Assembly (NCBI RefSeq): GCF_003938605.1
Contig: NZ_RHWX01000002.1
Coordinates: forward strand, 186,001-250,000
Reading direction: 5' to 3'
DNA length: 64,000 nt
Origin: Brevundimonas sp. 357
GTDB lineage: Bacteria; Pseudomonadota; Alphaproteobacteria; Caulobacterales; Caulobacteraceae
Part shown: positions 1-7,801 of the stretch, piece after piece
Position numbering within the stretch: position 1 is the stretch's first letter
How the letters are laid out: each line of letters starts with the position of its first letter
The notes under the pieces: generated by a model
Seen by the model: the letters and a program-made list of their open reading frames with translations, nothing else
Told to the model about the DNA's origin: nothing
Database searches by the model: none
Position numbers and translations under genes: made by a program

Positions 1-1329
1 GCCCGCCGTCAGCTCCAGCCCGTCATAGCTGCGCCACTTCTCGGGATAGCCGATCTTCACGCCGAACTTGGACATCTTCAGCAGGGCCTGCTCGCGGGTG
101 GCGTCGCTCATCCAGTCCAGGGCCTTCAGGCGCTCGGTCATGGCGGCGCTGAGATTGGCGACCAACTGCTCCATCTGCGTCTTGGACGAAGCCGGGAAGT
201 GCAGGCGCACGTATTCCTGGCCCAGAACCTCGCCCAGCTGGCCGTCGACCAGGGCGACGCCGCGGTTCCAGCGCGGACGGTTCTCGGGCTGGCCGCGCAG
301 GGTCTTGCCGCGGAACTCGAAGCGCGAGTCGACGAAGGCGTCGGACAGGTAGGGGCTGGCCTGATCGACGGTCTGGAAGGCCTGCCAGGCCTTCAGCGTC
401 TCGATCGGGGTGTCGGCGAACACCTGGGCGATGCCGGGGATGGCGGTGTTTTCCATCAGCACCAGGGTCGGCACGCTTTCGACCTTGGAGGCCTGCAGGA
501 AGGCGGACCAGTCGAAGCCGGGAGCGAAGGTCGCCAGCTGCGCGGCCGGGGTCGGGTTGTAGATCTTGTCGATCTGGCGGCGCTCGACCGTGGTCCAGTG
601 CTTCTCGGCCACCTTGGTCTCGAAGGCCAGAATGTCGGCGGCTGCCTGGGCCGGGTTGCTCCACCCGGCGGCGGTCAGGGCGCGCGTGACATAGCCGACA
701 TAGGCTTCGCGCTGCGTGGCGAAGTCAGGCTTCAGATAATAGTCGCGGTCCGGCAGACCCAGGCCGCCCTGGCCCAGATAGGCCGAGTTGACGTTGGGGT
801 CTTGCAAATCCTCGAACACGGCCACCCCGAACAGGGAGCCGCCGAAGCCTTCGTGGCTGGCGCCCATCAGGCGGGCCATGTCGCTGTGGCTCGCCACGGC
901 GCGGATGGCGGCCAGGTCGGCGGCCAGGGGCTGGGCGCCCAGCTGGTTCACGCGGGCCTCGTCCATGAAGCTGGCGTACAGGGCGCCGACCTTGCGGGCG
1001 TTGTCGTTGACCGGGTTGGCTGCGCTGGCCTCGATGATGGCGCGAAGCTGGGCCTGCGAGTTCTCATACAGGACGTCGAACGGGCCGAAGCGGGCCTTGT
1101 CGGCCGGAATTTCGGTGTCGCGCAGATAGACGCCGTTGGCGTAGGCGTTGAAGTCGTCGCCCGGCTTCACCGTCAGATCGCGACCGTCCAGGTCGAAGCC
1201 CCAGGGCTTGATCTCGGGCGCGGTCGAGGCTGTGGCCGAAGCGTGGGCGTGTTGGGCCAAGGTCGGTTGAGCTGTGAAGGCGAGGGCGAGGGCCATGGCG
1301 GCGGCGCCCATCAGGCGAGTTTTCATCAT
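1..1329 (-). CDS. M13 family metallopeptidase, N-terminal part (cut by window edge)
   Basis: The reading frame runs from ATGATG at 1329-1324 to the window edge without a stop, so only the first 443 residues are visible. The N-terminus is a clear Sec signal peptide (MMKTRLMGAAAMALALAFTA, cleavage probably after PTLA near residue 30), so the enzyme is exported. What follows (KPGDDFNAYANGVYL, then the helical N-terminal lobe) is typical of neprilysin/PepO-type M13 zinc endopeptidases. The catalytic HExxH and ExxxD motifs lie in the C-terminal lobe outside this window, so activity cannot be judged. A GGGAAAGA stretch just upstream may serve as ribosome binding site. The second ATG (1326) is an equally possible start. 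The family call is confident; the substrate is unknown. Confidence 0.9.
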   Translation of the reverse strand, partial: MMKTRLMGAAAMALALAFTAQPTLAQHAHASATASTAPEIKPWGFDLDGRDLTVKPGDDFNAYANGVYLRDTEIPADKARFGPFDVLYENSQAQLRAIIEASAANPVNDNARKVGALYASFMDEARVNQLGAQPLAADLAAIRAVASHSDMARLMGASHEGFGGSLFGVAVFEDLQDPNVNSAYLGQGGLGLPDRDYYLKPDFATQREAYVGYVTRALTAAGWSNPAQAAADILAFETKVAEKHWTTVERRQIDKIYNPTPAAQLATFAPGFDWSAFLQASKVESVPTLVLMENTAIPGIAQVFADTPIETLKAWQAFQTVDQASPYLSDAFVDSRFEFRGKTLRGQPENRPRWNRGVALVDGQLGEVLGQEYVRLHFPASSKTQMEQLVANLSAAMTERLKALDWMSDATREQALLKMSKFGVKIGYPEKWRSYDGLELTAG

Positions 1330-1444
1330 CGGGTCTTTCCCAGTGGTGCAGACGTGCGCGATTGCGCCATTGGGACGGCGCATCCGTGCTTGCGGGCAAC
1401 CTGCGCGGGCTGCGACCGGCTGTCGCATTAAAAATCGTTAAGGG

Positions 1445-2029
1445 TCAGGCGCGGCGGACGAAATCGGCGAGCGCCTGGGGATAAAGGCCCTGCTCCGCCG
1501 CCTTGACCCGTTCGGCCAGGATGTCGGGCGTGTCGCCGGGCTGGATCGGCACGCGCGCCTGGCCCAAGATCGGGCCTTCATCGACGCCCTCGGTGACGAT
1601 GTGGACGGTGCAGCCCGCCTCAAGGTCGCCGGCCTCGATGGCGCGGGCGTGGGTGTTCAGGCCGGGATAGAGGGGCAGCAGCGACGGGTGGATGTTCAGC
1701 ATCCGATCCGCCCATTTCCCGACCAGCCACGGGGTCAGCAGGCGCATGTATCCGGCCAGGGCCACGACCTCGACGCCGCGCTCGACCAGCAGGGCGTCGA
1801 GGGCGCGCTCGTGCGCCTCGCGGTCCTTGCCGAAGGGCTTGTGCTCGACGGTCAACGCCTCGACGCCCGCCGCCTCGGCCTTGGTCAGGCCGCCTGCGCC
1901 CGCGATGTTGGAGATGACGACCACGACTTCATAGGGCGCGTCCGCCGTCTGACCCGCCGCGATCAGGCTGGCCATGTTCGAGCCGGTTCCCGAGATCAGG
2001 ACGGCGACGCGGGTTTTGGCGACGGACAT
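1445..2029 (-). CDS. purN: phosphoribosylglycinamide formyltransferase PurN
   Basis: This is GAR transformylase (about 194 aa), which transfers a formyl group from 10-formyl-THF to GAR in step 3 of purine synthesis. The N-terminus RVAVLISGTGSNMASLI is the PurN signature. The catalytic segment is MLNIHPSLLPLYPGLNTH (Asn and His), followed by CTVHIVTEGVDEGPIL, which carries the catalytic Asp. The frame remains open upstream to 2134, but those codons encode an Arg/Leu-rich stretch unlike any PurN, so the ATG at 2029 immediately before SVAKTRVAVLISG is chosen. No strong Shine-Dalgarno is visible. Its usual partner purM lies about 2 kb further upstream on the same strand, separated by an opposing S10 peptidase gene. 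Confidence 0.95.
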   Translation of the reverse strand: MSVAKTRVAVLISGTGSNMASLIAAGQTADAPYEVVVVISNIAGAGGLTKAEAAGVEALTVEHKPFGKDREAHERALDALLVERGVEVVALAGYMRLLTPWLVGKWADRMLNIHPSLLPLYPGLNTHARAIEAGDLEAGCTVHIVTEGVDEGPILGQARVPIQPGDTPDILAERVKAAEQGLYPQALADFVRRA

Positions 2030-2234
2030 GGGCGGCTCGTGCGTTGGAAAAGGCGCGACTGCCATGCGGCCCCGACGGCGACTTAGCAAGAGGGATAGCA
2101 GGGCCAAGGGGAGGGTGCGTCGCCGCCGAACCATCGTCGATGAACCGGCGCAAACTCCGTTGCTTCTTCGGAAACGGCGGCGCTAGCGTCGATCCGCCGG
2201 AGAGTCCGGCATCCTAAGGGGGGGAGTATCCTAT

Positions 2235-3827
2235 ATGCGTCGTCTGTTGACCGCCGCCTGCGCTGCGGCCCTGTTGGCCGCGCCGGCCGTTTCCATGGCT
2301 CAGGAAGCCGCGTCCAGCGGCGGTTCGGGGCCGGTCCGCTCGGCGGCCGAACGTCTGCGCAACGCCAACGCCGAACAGATCGAGAAGAACTGGGCCCGCG
2401 CCAGCGCCGATGAGCAGACGGTGACGACCAGCCACTCGATCACCGCCCACGGCCGCGCCATGCGCTACAAGGCCACGGCGGGCACCCTGACGGTCCGCAA
2501 CGACGCGGGCATGCCGACGGCCAGCCTCTTCTATGTGGCCTATACGCTGGACGGCCAGCCGGTCGGTCGTCGCCCGATCACCTATATGTTCAACGGCGGG
2601 CCGGGTTCGCCGACGGTGTGGCTGCACATGGGCGCCTTCGGCCCGATGCGGGTCCAGACCGACGCTCCGGTGGTCGAGCGACCGGGGCCGTTCAACCTGG
2701 CGCCCAACGACATGACCCTGCTGGACAAGACCGACCTGGTCTTCATCGACATGGTCGGCGCCGGCTATTCGCGTCCGCTGGGCGAGACGCCGGGTTCGGC
2801 CTTCTGGGGCGTGGATCAGGACGCGGACACCTTCGCCCGCGCCATCATGCGCTACACGACCAAGTTCGACCGCTGGTCCAGCCCGAAATACGTGCTGGGC
2901 GAAAGCTACGGCACCCTGCGCGCCGGCGCTCTGGTGCATCAGCTGGAAAGCCGCGGCATGTCGCTGAACGGCGTGGTGCTGCTGTCGTCGATCATGAACT
3001 ACGGCGTGCGCCAGCCGGGCTATCCGCAGAACTTCGTGACCCTGCTGCCGACCTATGCGGCGACGGCCTGGTATCACAACAAGATCCCGAACAAGCCCAG
3101 CCTGGAGGAACACGTCCAGCGCGCCCGTGAATTCGCCATCGGCCCGTACTCGGCCGCCCTGTCGAAGGGGCATCTGATCTCGGACGCCGAGCGCGCCCAG
3201 ATCGCCCAGCAGATGAGCGCCCTGATCGGCATTTCGCCGGAGGTTCTGGATCAGGCCAATCTGCGCCTTGAGCTGAGCCCCTTCCGCAAGGAGCTGCTGC
3301 GCGATCGTCGCCAGACGGTCGGCCGTCTGGACACCCGCTACCTGGGCATCGACGCCAATGCGGTCGGCGGCTCGCCTGAGGAAGACCCCTCCAGCAGCGC
3401 CATCACCGGCGCCTATTTCAGCATCTTCCGCGACTATGTGGCCACGACGCTGAACTACCGCACCGACATGGACTATCGCCAGTCGGCGCGCGGCCTGCCG
3501 GGCTTCGACTGGGACTGGAGCCACCGCCCGCCGGTCGGCGGCCCGCAGACGACGCCGAACACGGCGGTCGACCTGGCCACGACCATCCGCCGCAATCCGC
3601 ACCTGAAGGTGCTGGCGTTGAACGGCTACTACGACGCCGCCACGCCCTTCTTCAGCACGGAGTACGACCTGGCCCAGATGATGCTGGAGCCGCACCTGCG
3701 CGGGAACCTGGAGTTCACCTACTATGAAGGCGGCCACATGATGTACACGGCCCGCCCGGCGCTGGAGCAGCTCTACACCGACATGGCCAAGTTCTACGAC
3801 GAGACGCAGAACGGCGGCCTGCGCTAA
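2235..3827 (+). CDS. S10 family serine carboxypeptidase-like protein, exported
   Basis: This is a 530-aa secreted peptidase of the serine carboxypeptidase S10 family (alpha/beta hydrolase fold). A signal peptide of about 22 residues ends at VSMA-QE. The oxyanion-hole segment FNGGPGSPTVWLHMG is at about 119-133. The nucleophile is Ser224 in GESYGT, the acid is the Asp in NGYYDAATPFF, and the base is the His in YYEGGHMMY, so the triad is intact. A G-rich ribosome binding site (GGGGGGGAG) lies about 8 bases before the ATG. The gene sits alone on the plus strand between purN and purM. Family members of this bacterial type are poorly characterised, so the periplasmic substrate is unknown. Confidence 0.9.
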   Translation: MRRLLTAACAAALLAAPAVSMAQEAASSGGSGPVRSAAERLRNANAEQIEKNWARASADEQTVTTSHSITAHGRAMRYKATAGTLTVRNDAGMPTASLFYVAYTLDGQPVGRRPITYMFNGGPGSPTVWLHMGAFGPMRVQTDAPVVERPGPFNLAPNDMTLLDKTDLVFIDMVGAGYSRPLGETPGSAFWGVDQDADTFARAIMRYTTKFDRWSSPKYVLGESYGTLRAGALVHQLESRGMSLNGVVLLSSIMNYGVRQPGYPQNFVTLLPTYAATAWYHNKIPNKPSLEEHVQRAREFAIGPYSAALSKGHLISDAERAQIAQQMSALIGISPEVLDQANLRLELSPFRKELLRDRRQTVGRLDTRYLGIDANAVGGSPEEDPSSSAITGAYFSIFRDYVATTLNYRTDMDYRQSARGLPGFDWDWSHRPPVGGPQTTPNTAVDLATTIRRNPHLKVLALNGYYDAATPFFSTEYDLAQMMLEPHLRGNLEFTYYEGGHMMYTARPALEQLYTDMAKFYDETQNGGLR

Positions 3828-3840
3828 GGATACTTCTCTC

Positions 3841-3933
3841 CGCTCATCCCGGCGGACGCCGGGATCCAGTCCTTTGGCCTTAGGCTCGGCGCTTGAGGTT
3901 CTCACTGGGCCCCGGCGTCCGCCGGGGTGAGCG
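3841..3933. repeat. pair of REP-like palindromes in opposite orientation
   Basis: Two GC-rich palindromes face each other. The first (about 3841-3865) starts CGCTCATCCCGGCGG; the second (about 3910-3933) has CCCCGGCGTCCGCCGG followed by GGTGAGCG. Each can fold alone, and the two can also pair with each other across about 44 bases. The same core occurs at 10116-10147 and 54775-54806. The pair lies between the end of the S10 gene and the purM terminator, and could act as an mRNA-stabilising or terminating structure. Confidence 0.75.
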
Positions 3934-3953
3934 GTAGAGAAATGCGGGCGCAG

Positions 3954-3986
3954 AAAAAAAGGCCCCAGTCGCTGACCGGGGCCTTT
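3954..3986 (-). terminator. Rho-independent terminator of purM
   Basis: On the minus strand the sequence AAAGGCCCCGGTCAGC is followed by GACTGGGGCCTTTTTTT: a hairpin with a GGCCCC/GGGGCC core and a run of seven T residues, beginning about 24 bases after the purM stop. The A/T flanks make it nearly symmetric, so it may also stop transcripts from the S10 gene. Confidence 0.85.
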
Positions 3987-4009
3987 GTCTTATCCGAAGC
4001 GGCGCCGCC

Positions 4010-5047
4010 TTACGCCGCCTGCAGTTGTCCGCAGACAAACGCCGTCTCGCCCGCGTTCAGCAGGGCGGCCAGCACCGGCTCGACGTTCTCCGGCGCGACG
4101 ATCAGGATGAAGCCCACGCCGCAGTTGAAGGTGCGGCGCATCTCGTGGTCTGAAATGCCGCCCGTCTCGCCCAGCCACTGGAAGACGGCGGGCATCGGCC
4201 AGGAGTCCCAGTCGAAGCTGGCTTCCAGACCCTCGGCGATGCAGCGCGGCGGGTTTTCGATCAGGCCGCCGCCCGTGATGTGGGCCGCGCCCTTGATCAG
4301 GTCGGCCTTCATCAGCGGCAGGACCGGCTTCACATAGATGCGGGTCGGCTCCATCAGGGCCTGGGCCAGGGTCTGGTCCTTGGCGAAGGGGGCGTCGTCG
4401 CCCCAGGCCAGGCCGGACTTCTCGACCACCTTGCGGATCAGGGAATAGCCGTTCGAGTGCGGACCCGAGGAAGCCAGGCCGATGATGACGTCGCCCGACT
4501 TCTGCTGGTCCAGATAGGGCAGCACCTTGCCGCGCTCGACGGCGCCGACCGAGAAGCCGGCCAGGTCGTAGTCGCCGCCCGAATACATGCCCGGCATTTC
4601 GGCCGTCTCGCCGCCGACCAGGGCGCTGCCCGACTGGCGGCAGCCCTCGGCGATGCCCGCCACCACGCGGCGCGCGGCGTCCACGTCCAGCTTGCCCGTG
4701 GCGTAGTAGTCCAGGAACATCAGCGGCTCGGCGCCCTGGGCCAGCAGGTCGTTGACGCACATGGCGACCAGATCGACGCCCACGCCGTCATGGCGGCCGG
4801 TCTCGATGGCGATCTTCAGCTTGGTGCCGACGCCGTCCGTGGTGGTGACGATCAGCGGGTCTTCAAAACCGGCGGCCTTCAGGTCGAACAAGGCGCCGAA
4901 ACCGCCCAGAGAGGCCTCTGCGCCGGGGCGGCGCGTGGACTTGGCCAGGGGCTTGATCGCGTCGACCAGCTGTTCTCCGGCGTCGATATCCACGCCTGCG
5001 TCGGCGTAGGTCAGACCGTTTTTCAGGGCCTCAGGGGTGTCGCTCAT
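4010..5047 (-). CDS. purM: phosphoribosylformylglycinamidine cyclo-ligase (AIR synthetase) PurM
   Basis: PurM (345 aa, normal length) converts FGAM to AIR using ATP in step 5 of purine synthesis. Diagnostic stretches are [16 protein letters not shown] at the N-terminus, [16 protein letters not shown] (nucleotide/substrate loop), [32 protein letters not shown], and the C-terminal [14 protein letters not shown]. The protein is cytosolic and works as a dimer. The start is ATG at 5047, 81 bp from the divergently transcribed rnd gene. A strong terminator follows the stop, so purM is not co-transcribed with the downstream purN, unlike the common purMN operon. Confidence 0.97.
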   Translation of the reverse strand: MSDTPEALKNGLTYADAGVDIDAGEQLVDAIKPLAKSTRRPGAEASLGGFGALFDLKAAGFEDPLIVTTTDGVGTKLKIAIETGRHDGVGVDLVAMCVNDLLAQGAEPLMFLDYYATGKLDVDAARRVVAGIAEGCRQSGSALVGGETAEMPGMYSGGDYDLAGFSVGAVERGKVLPYLDQQKSGDVIIGLASSGPHSNGYSLIRKVVEKSGLAWGDDAPFAKDQTLAQALMEPTRIYVKPVLPLMKADLIKGAAHITGGGLIENPPRCIAEGLEASFDWDSWPMPAVFQWLGETGGISDHEMRRTFNCGVGFILIVAPENVEPVLAALLNAGETAFVCGQLQAA

Positions 5048-5128
5048 CGGTCACGGCTCGAAATCGGGGGCGAAAATATGTCGCGGCGCTCTTGCCACGA
5101 CGGCGTCGCGCGGGGCTATAGCATCGGA

Positions 5129-6283
5129 ATGACGCCAATCACCACCAATGACGCGCTGATCGCCTTCTGCGATCGTTTGGCCAAGGCCCCGTACATCACC
5201 GTTGATACGGAATTCATGCGGGAAACGACCTACTGGCCCAAGCTGTGCCTGATTCAGGCTGCGGCTTCGCCTACGGACGCCGCCATCATCGATCCGATGG
5301 CGGAGGGGCTGGATATGACGCCCTTCCTCGACATCCTGCGGGACGAATCGATTCTGAAGGTCTTCCACGCCGCCCGACAGGACGTGGAGATCTTCAACAA
5401 GCTGGGCGCCATGCCGCGCCCGCTGTTCGACACCCAGGTCGCCGCCATGGCCGCCGGCTTCGGCGATCAGGTCAGCTATGAAGCGCTGGTCCGCCAGATG
5501 CTGCGCCAGGAGCTGGACAAGGGCAGCCGCTTCACCGACTGGGCGCGCCGTCCGCTGTCGGATGCGCAGCTGACCTATGCGCTGGGCGACGTGACGCATT
5601 TGTCGGCCCTCTATCCCAAGCTGCGCGATCGGCTGCAGAAGGAAGGCCGTCTGGACTGGGTCATGTCCGAAATGAGCGCGGTCACGGACCCGGCGCTCTA
5701 CGACACCTCGCCTGAGAACGCCTGGAAGCGGCTGAAGCCGAAGAAGTTCAACGCCAAATATCTGGCCGCCTTCGTCGCTGTCGCCGTCTGGCGCGAGCGC
5801 GCGGCCCAGGAGCGCGACCAGCCGCGCGGCCGCATCCTGAAAGACGAGGCCATCGACGAGATCGCCGTCCAGGCGCCGACCGACCCGGACGCCTTCAACC
5901 GCCTGCGCTCGGTGCCCAAGGGCTTCGGCGGGTCGCGTCTGGGGCTGGAGCTGGCGGCGGAGCTGAAGCGCGTCCTAGCCGACCCGGAAGCCCATGCGCC
6001 CAAGCTGGAGCGTCCGGCCAACAACCAGCCCGCGCCGCCTTCGGTGGTGGAGCTGCTGAAGGTGCTGCTGAAGGCCAAGAGCGACAACGCGGGCGTGGCG
6101 GCCAAGCTGATCGCCACCGTCTCTGATCTGGAGAAGATCGCGCTGAACGACAACGCCGACGTCGAGGCCATGAAGGGCTGGCGCCGCCAGCTGTTCGGCG
6201 AGGACGCGCTGAAGCTCAAGAAGGGCGAGATCGCCCTGGTGCTGAACGGCGCCCGCGTCGAAGTGGTCGAGATCGAGGGCTGA
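5129..6283 (+). CDS. rnd: ribonuclease D
   Basis: RNase D (384 aa) is a 3'-5' exoribonuclease that trims tRNA and other stable RNA precursors. The DEDD motifs are all present: ExoI VDTEFMRE (Asp26, Glu28), ExoII FHAARQDVEIF, and ExoIII LTYALGDVTHLSALY. An HRDC domain follows at about 210-290 (VAVWRERAAQERDQPRG), then a second helical region. The frame is open far upstream, across purM in the other strand, but that extension is an antisense shadow. The ATG at 5129 before TPITTNDALIAFCDRL gives a family-like N-terminus. The ribosome binding site is weak. Confidence 0.95.
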   Translation: MTPITTNDALIAFCDRLAKAPYITVDTEFMRETTYWPKLCLIQAAASPTDAAIIDPMAEGLDMTPFLDILRDESILKVFHAARQDVEIFNKLGAMPRPLFDTQVAAMAAGFGDQVSYEALVRQMLRQELDKGSRFTDWARRPLSDAQLTYALGDVTHLSALYPKLRDRLQKEGRLDWVMSEMSAVTDPALYDTSPENAWKRLKPKKFNAKYLAAFVAVAVWRERAAQERDQPRGRILKDEAIDEIAVQAPTDPDAFNRLRSVPKGFGGSRLGLELAAELKRVLADPEAHAPKLERPANNQPAPPSVVELLKVLLKAKSDNAGVAAKLIATVSDLEKIALNDNADVEAMKGWRRQLFGEDALKLKKGEIALVLNGARVEVVEIEG

Positions 6284-6285
6284 TC

Positions 6286-6313
6286 AACCCTCTCCCATCG
6301 GGAGAGGGTTTTA
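6286..6313 (+). terminator. hairpin terminator between rnd and ppx
   Basis: AACCCTCTCCC-ATC-GGGAGAGGGTT forms an 11-bp perfect stem just after the rnd stop and is followed by TTTAGATTTT. It sits in the short gap between convergent rnd and ppx. It terminates rnd plausibly; for ppx on the other strand there is no T-run. Confidence 0.75.
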
Positions 6314-7801
6314 GATTTTCAACGCCAGGTCCATCGCTTCGGCCAGGGCCTTGGCCCGGCGTTTCGTCTGTTCGCCCAGCAGCATGTCGGCGTAGCCGTT
6401 GGCGGCGGTGACGCGCAGGGCGCCTTTCTCGACCGTGGCCGTGGCGTTGGCCAGAAGCTGCGGCGAGCGGCCGGACAGATCGCAGGCCAGCCGCATGGCC
6501 AGGCCCAGGGCGCGGGCGCGCTTCTGGCCTTTTTCCGACAGCAGGCGGTTGACCGTGTTCGGCGCGGGCGTGCGCGCTTCGCCGCCATAGCGGGCGTTCA
6601 TCGCCACGGCCATGAAGGCGCGTTCGGCGTGGGTCTGGCCCGGAATGGGCGACCACAGCACCTGATCGAACACCAGGTTGGTGCGGTGGTCCGGGTGCAG
6701 CCGCGCGCCCAGATCGGCCAGACGGCACACTGAGGACGTCAGCAGGGCGTCGCGTTCCTCGCCGAACACCTCGGGCAGGGCCGAGGCGACCGACTGAAGC
6801 CAGCCGTCCAGGGCGCGGGGCAGCGCGGGATCCACGCCCTGGCGGCCGCCCCAGGCCGAACATCCGGCCAGCAGGGGATCGACGGCCCGCATGGCGGGCT
6901 CCATGCCGTCATACAGCAGCCCCTCGCGCACGCCCCAGGCCGAGAAGATGATGGAGCCAAGCCCCAGCCGGTCGATCAGCCCCTCCAGCACCAGGGCGGC
7001 GTAGGGCAGGGTCTCGGCGCGGCGCTTGGACAGGCCGGGCAGCTTCTCCAGCGAGGCGCGGGACTGACGCGCGACCAGCCGGGCCATATCGTGGGCGTCG
7101 GCGGCGTTCAGGACGTATTGGTGGACGATGCGGATCGGGTGCTCGACCATGGCCATATGCATCTGGGCCAGGCTGCGCCATGCGCCGCCGACGGCGTAGA
7201 GCGTCGAGGTCGCATAGTCGTCCTGGATCGGCTCCAGCCGTTTGGCGATGCGGCCGCGCAGGCGATCGGCGTCGAAGCCCTTGGCGTCCAGCAGGGCGAA
7301 GGGGCCCAGGGGCAGGGTCACGCCCTTGCCCCGCGGACCGTCGCCGATGCGCGTCAGCTCCAGACTGGCGCCGCCCATGTCTGCGGCCACGCCGCGCGCG
7401 CCCGGATCGCCCGCCAGCACGCCCAGCGCCGAATATTTCGCCTCTTCCTCGCCGCTCAGGACGCGGATGCGTAGCCCCGTCTCAGCGGCCACGCGCTCGC
7501 AGAACAGGGGGCCGTCCTCGGCCTCGCGCACGGCGGCGGTGGCGGCGACCAGCACCTGATCCGGCTGGACGCCCTCGATCACGGCGGCGAAGCGGCGCAG
7601 CGCCGTCATGGCCATGACCACGCCCGATTCTGACAAGCGTCGGGTGGCGGCCAGGTCACGCCCCAGACCGGCCAGCACCTTTTCGTTGAACATGGTCCAG
7701 ACCGCCCGACCTTCCAGCCGGTACAGCACCAGGCGCACCGAGTTGGAGCCGATGTCGATGACGGCGATCTGTTTCGACTCGTGTTCGCGCTCGGGGCTCA
7801 T
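6311..7801 (-). CDS. ppx: Ppx/GppA family exopolyphosphatase
   Basis: This 496-aa member of the ASKHA-fold Ppx/GppA family removes terminal phosphates from polyphosphate, or hydrolyses pppGpp. The N-terminal IAVIDIGSNSVRLVLYR is the phosphate-1 loop, LSGEEEAKYSALGVL is the signature catalytic Glu region, and AADMGGASLELTRI is the second phosphate loop. A C-terminal HD-like helical extension (about 310-496) is present. Its ATG overlaps the ppk stop by one base (TGATG), so the two genes are translationally coupled. Sequence alone does not settle whether polyP or pppGpp is the main substrate; the ppk partnership favours polyP. Confidence 0.93.
   Translation of the reverse strand: MSPEREHESKQIAVIDIGSNSVRLVLYRLEGRAVWTMFNEKVLAGLGRDLAATRRLSESGVVMAMTALRRFAAVIEGVQPDQVLVAATAAVREAEDGPLFCERVAAETGLRIRVLSGEEEAKYSALGVLAGDPGARGVAADMGGASLELTRIGDGPRGKGVTLPLGPFALLDAKGFDADRLRGRIAKRLEPIQDDYATSTLYAVGGAWRSLAQMHMAMVEHPIRIVHQYVLNAADAHDMARLVARQSRASLEKLPGLSKRRAETLPYAALVLEGLIDRLGLGSIIFSAWGVREGLLYDGMEPAMRAVDPLLAGCSAWGGRQGVDPALPRALDGWLQSVASALPEVFGEERDALLTSSVCRLADLGARLHPDHRTNLVFDQVLWSPIPGQTHAERAFMAVAMNARYGGEARTPAPNTVNRLLSEKGQKRARALGLAMRLACDLSGRSPQLLANATATVEKGALRVTAANGYADMLLGEQTKRRAKALAEAMDLALKI

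Noticed and set aside
2214..3905. Long antisense reading frame opposite the S10 peptidase gene
   Set aside because: It is an Arg/Ala/Gly-rich shadow produced by GC-rich codon bias; the S10 frame has an intact signal peptide and catalytic triad. The same applies to the long frames opposite ppk, rne, spoT, parC and aspS.
4280..5128. 283-codon N-terminal extension of RNase D
   Set aside because: It is the antisense of purM; the DEDD exonuclease begins at ATG 5129.
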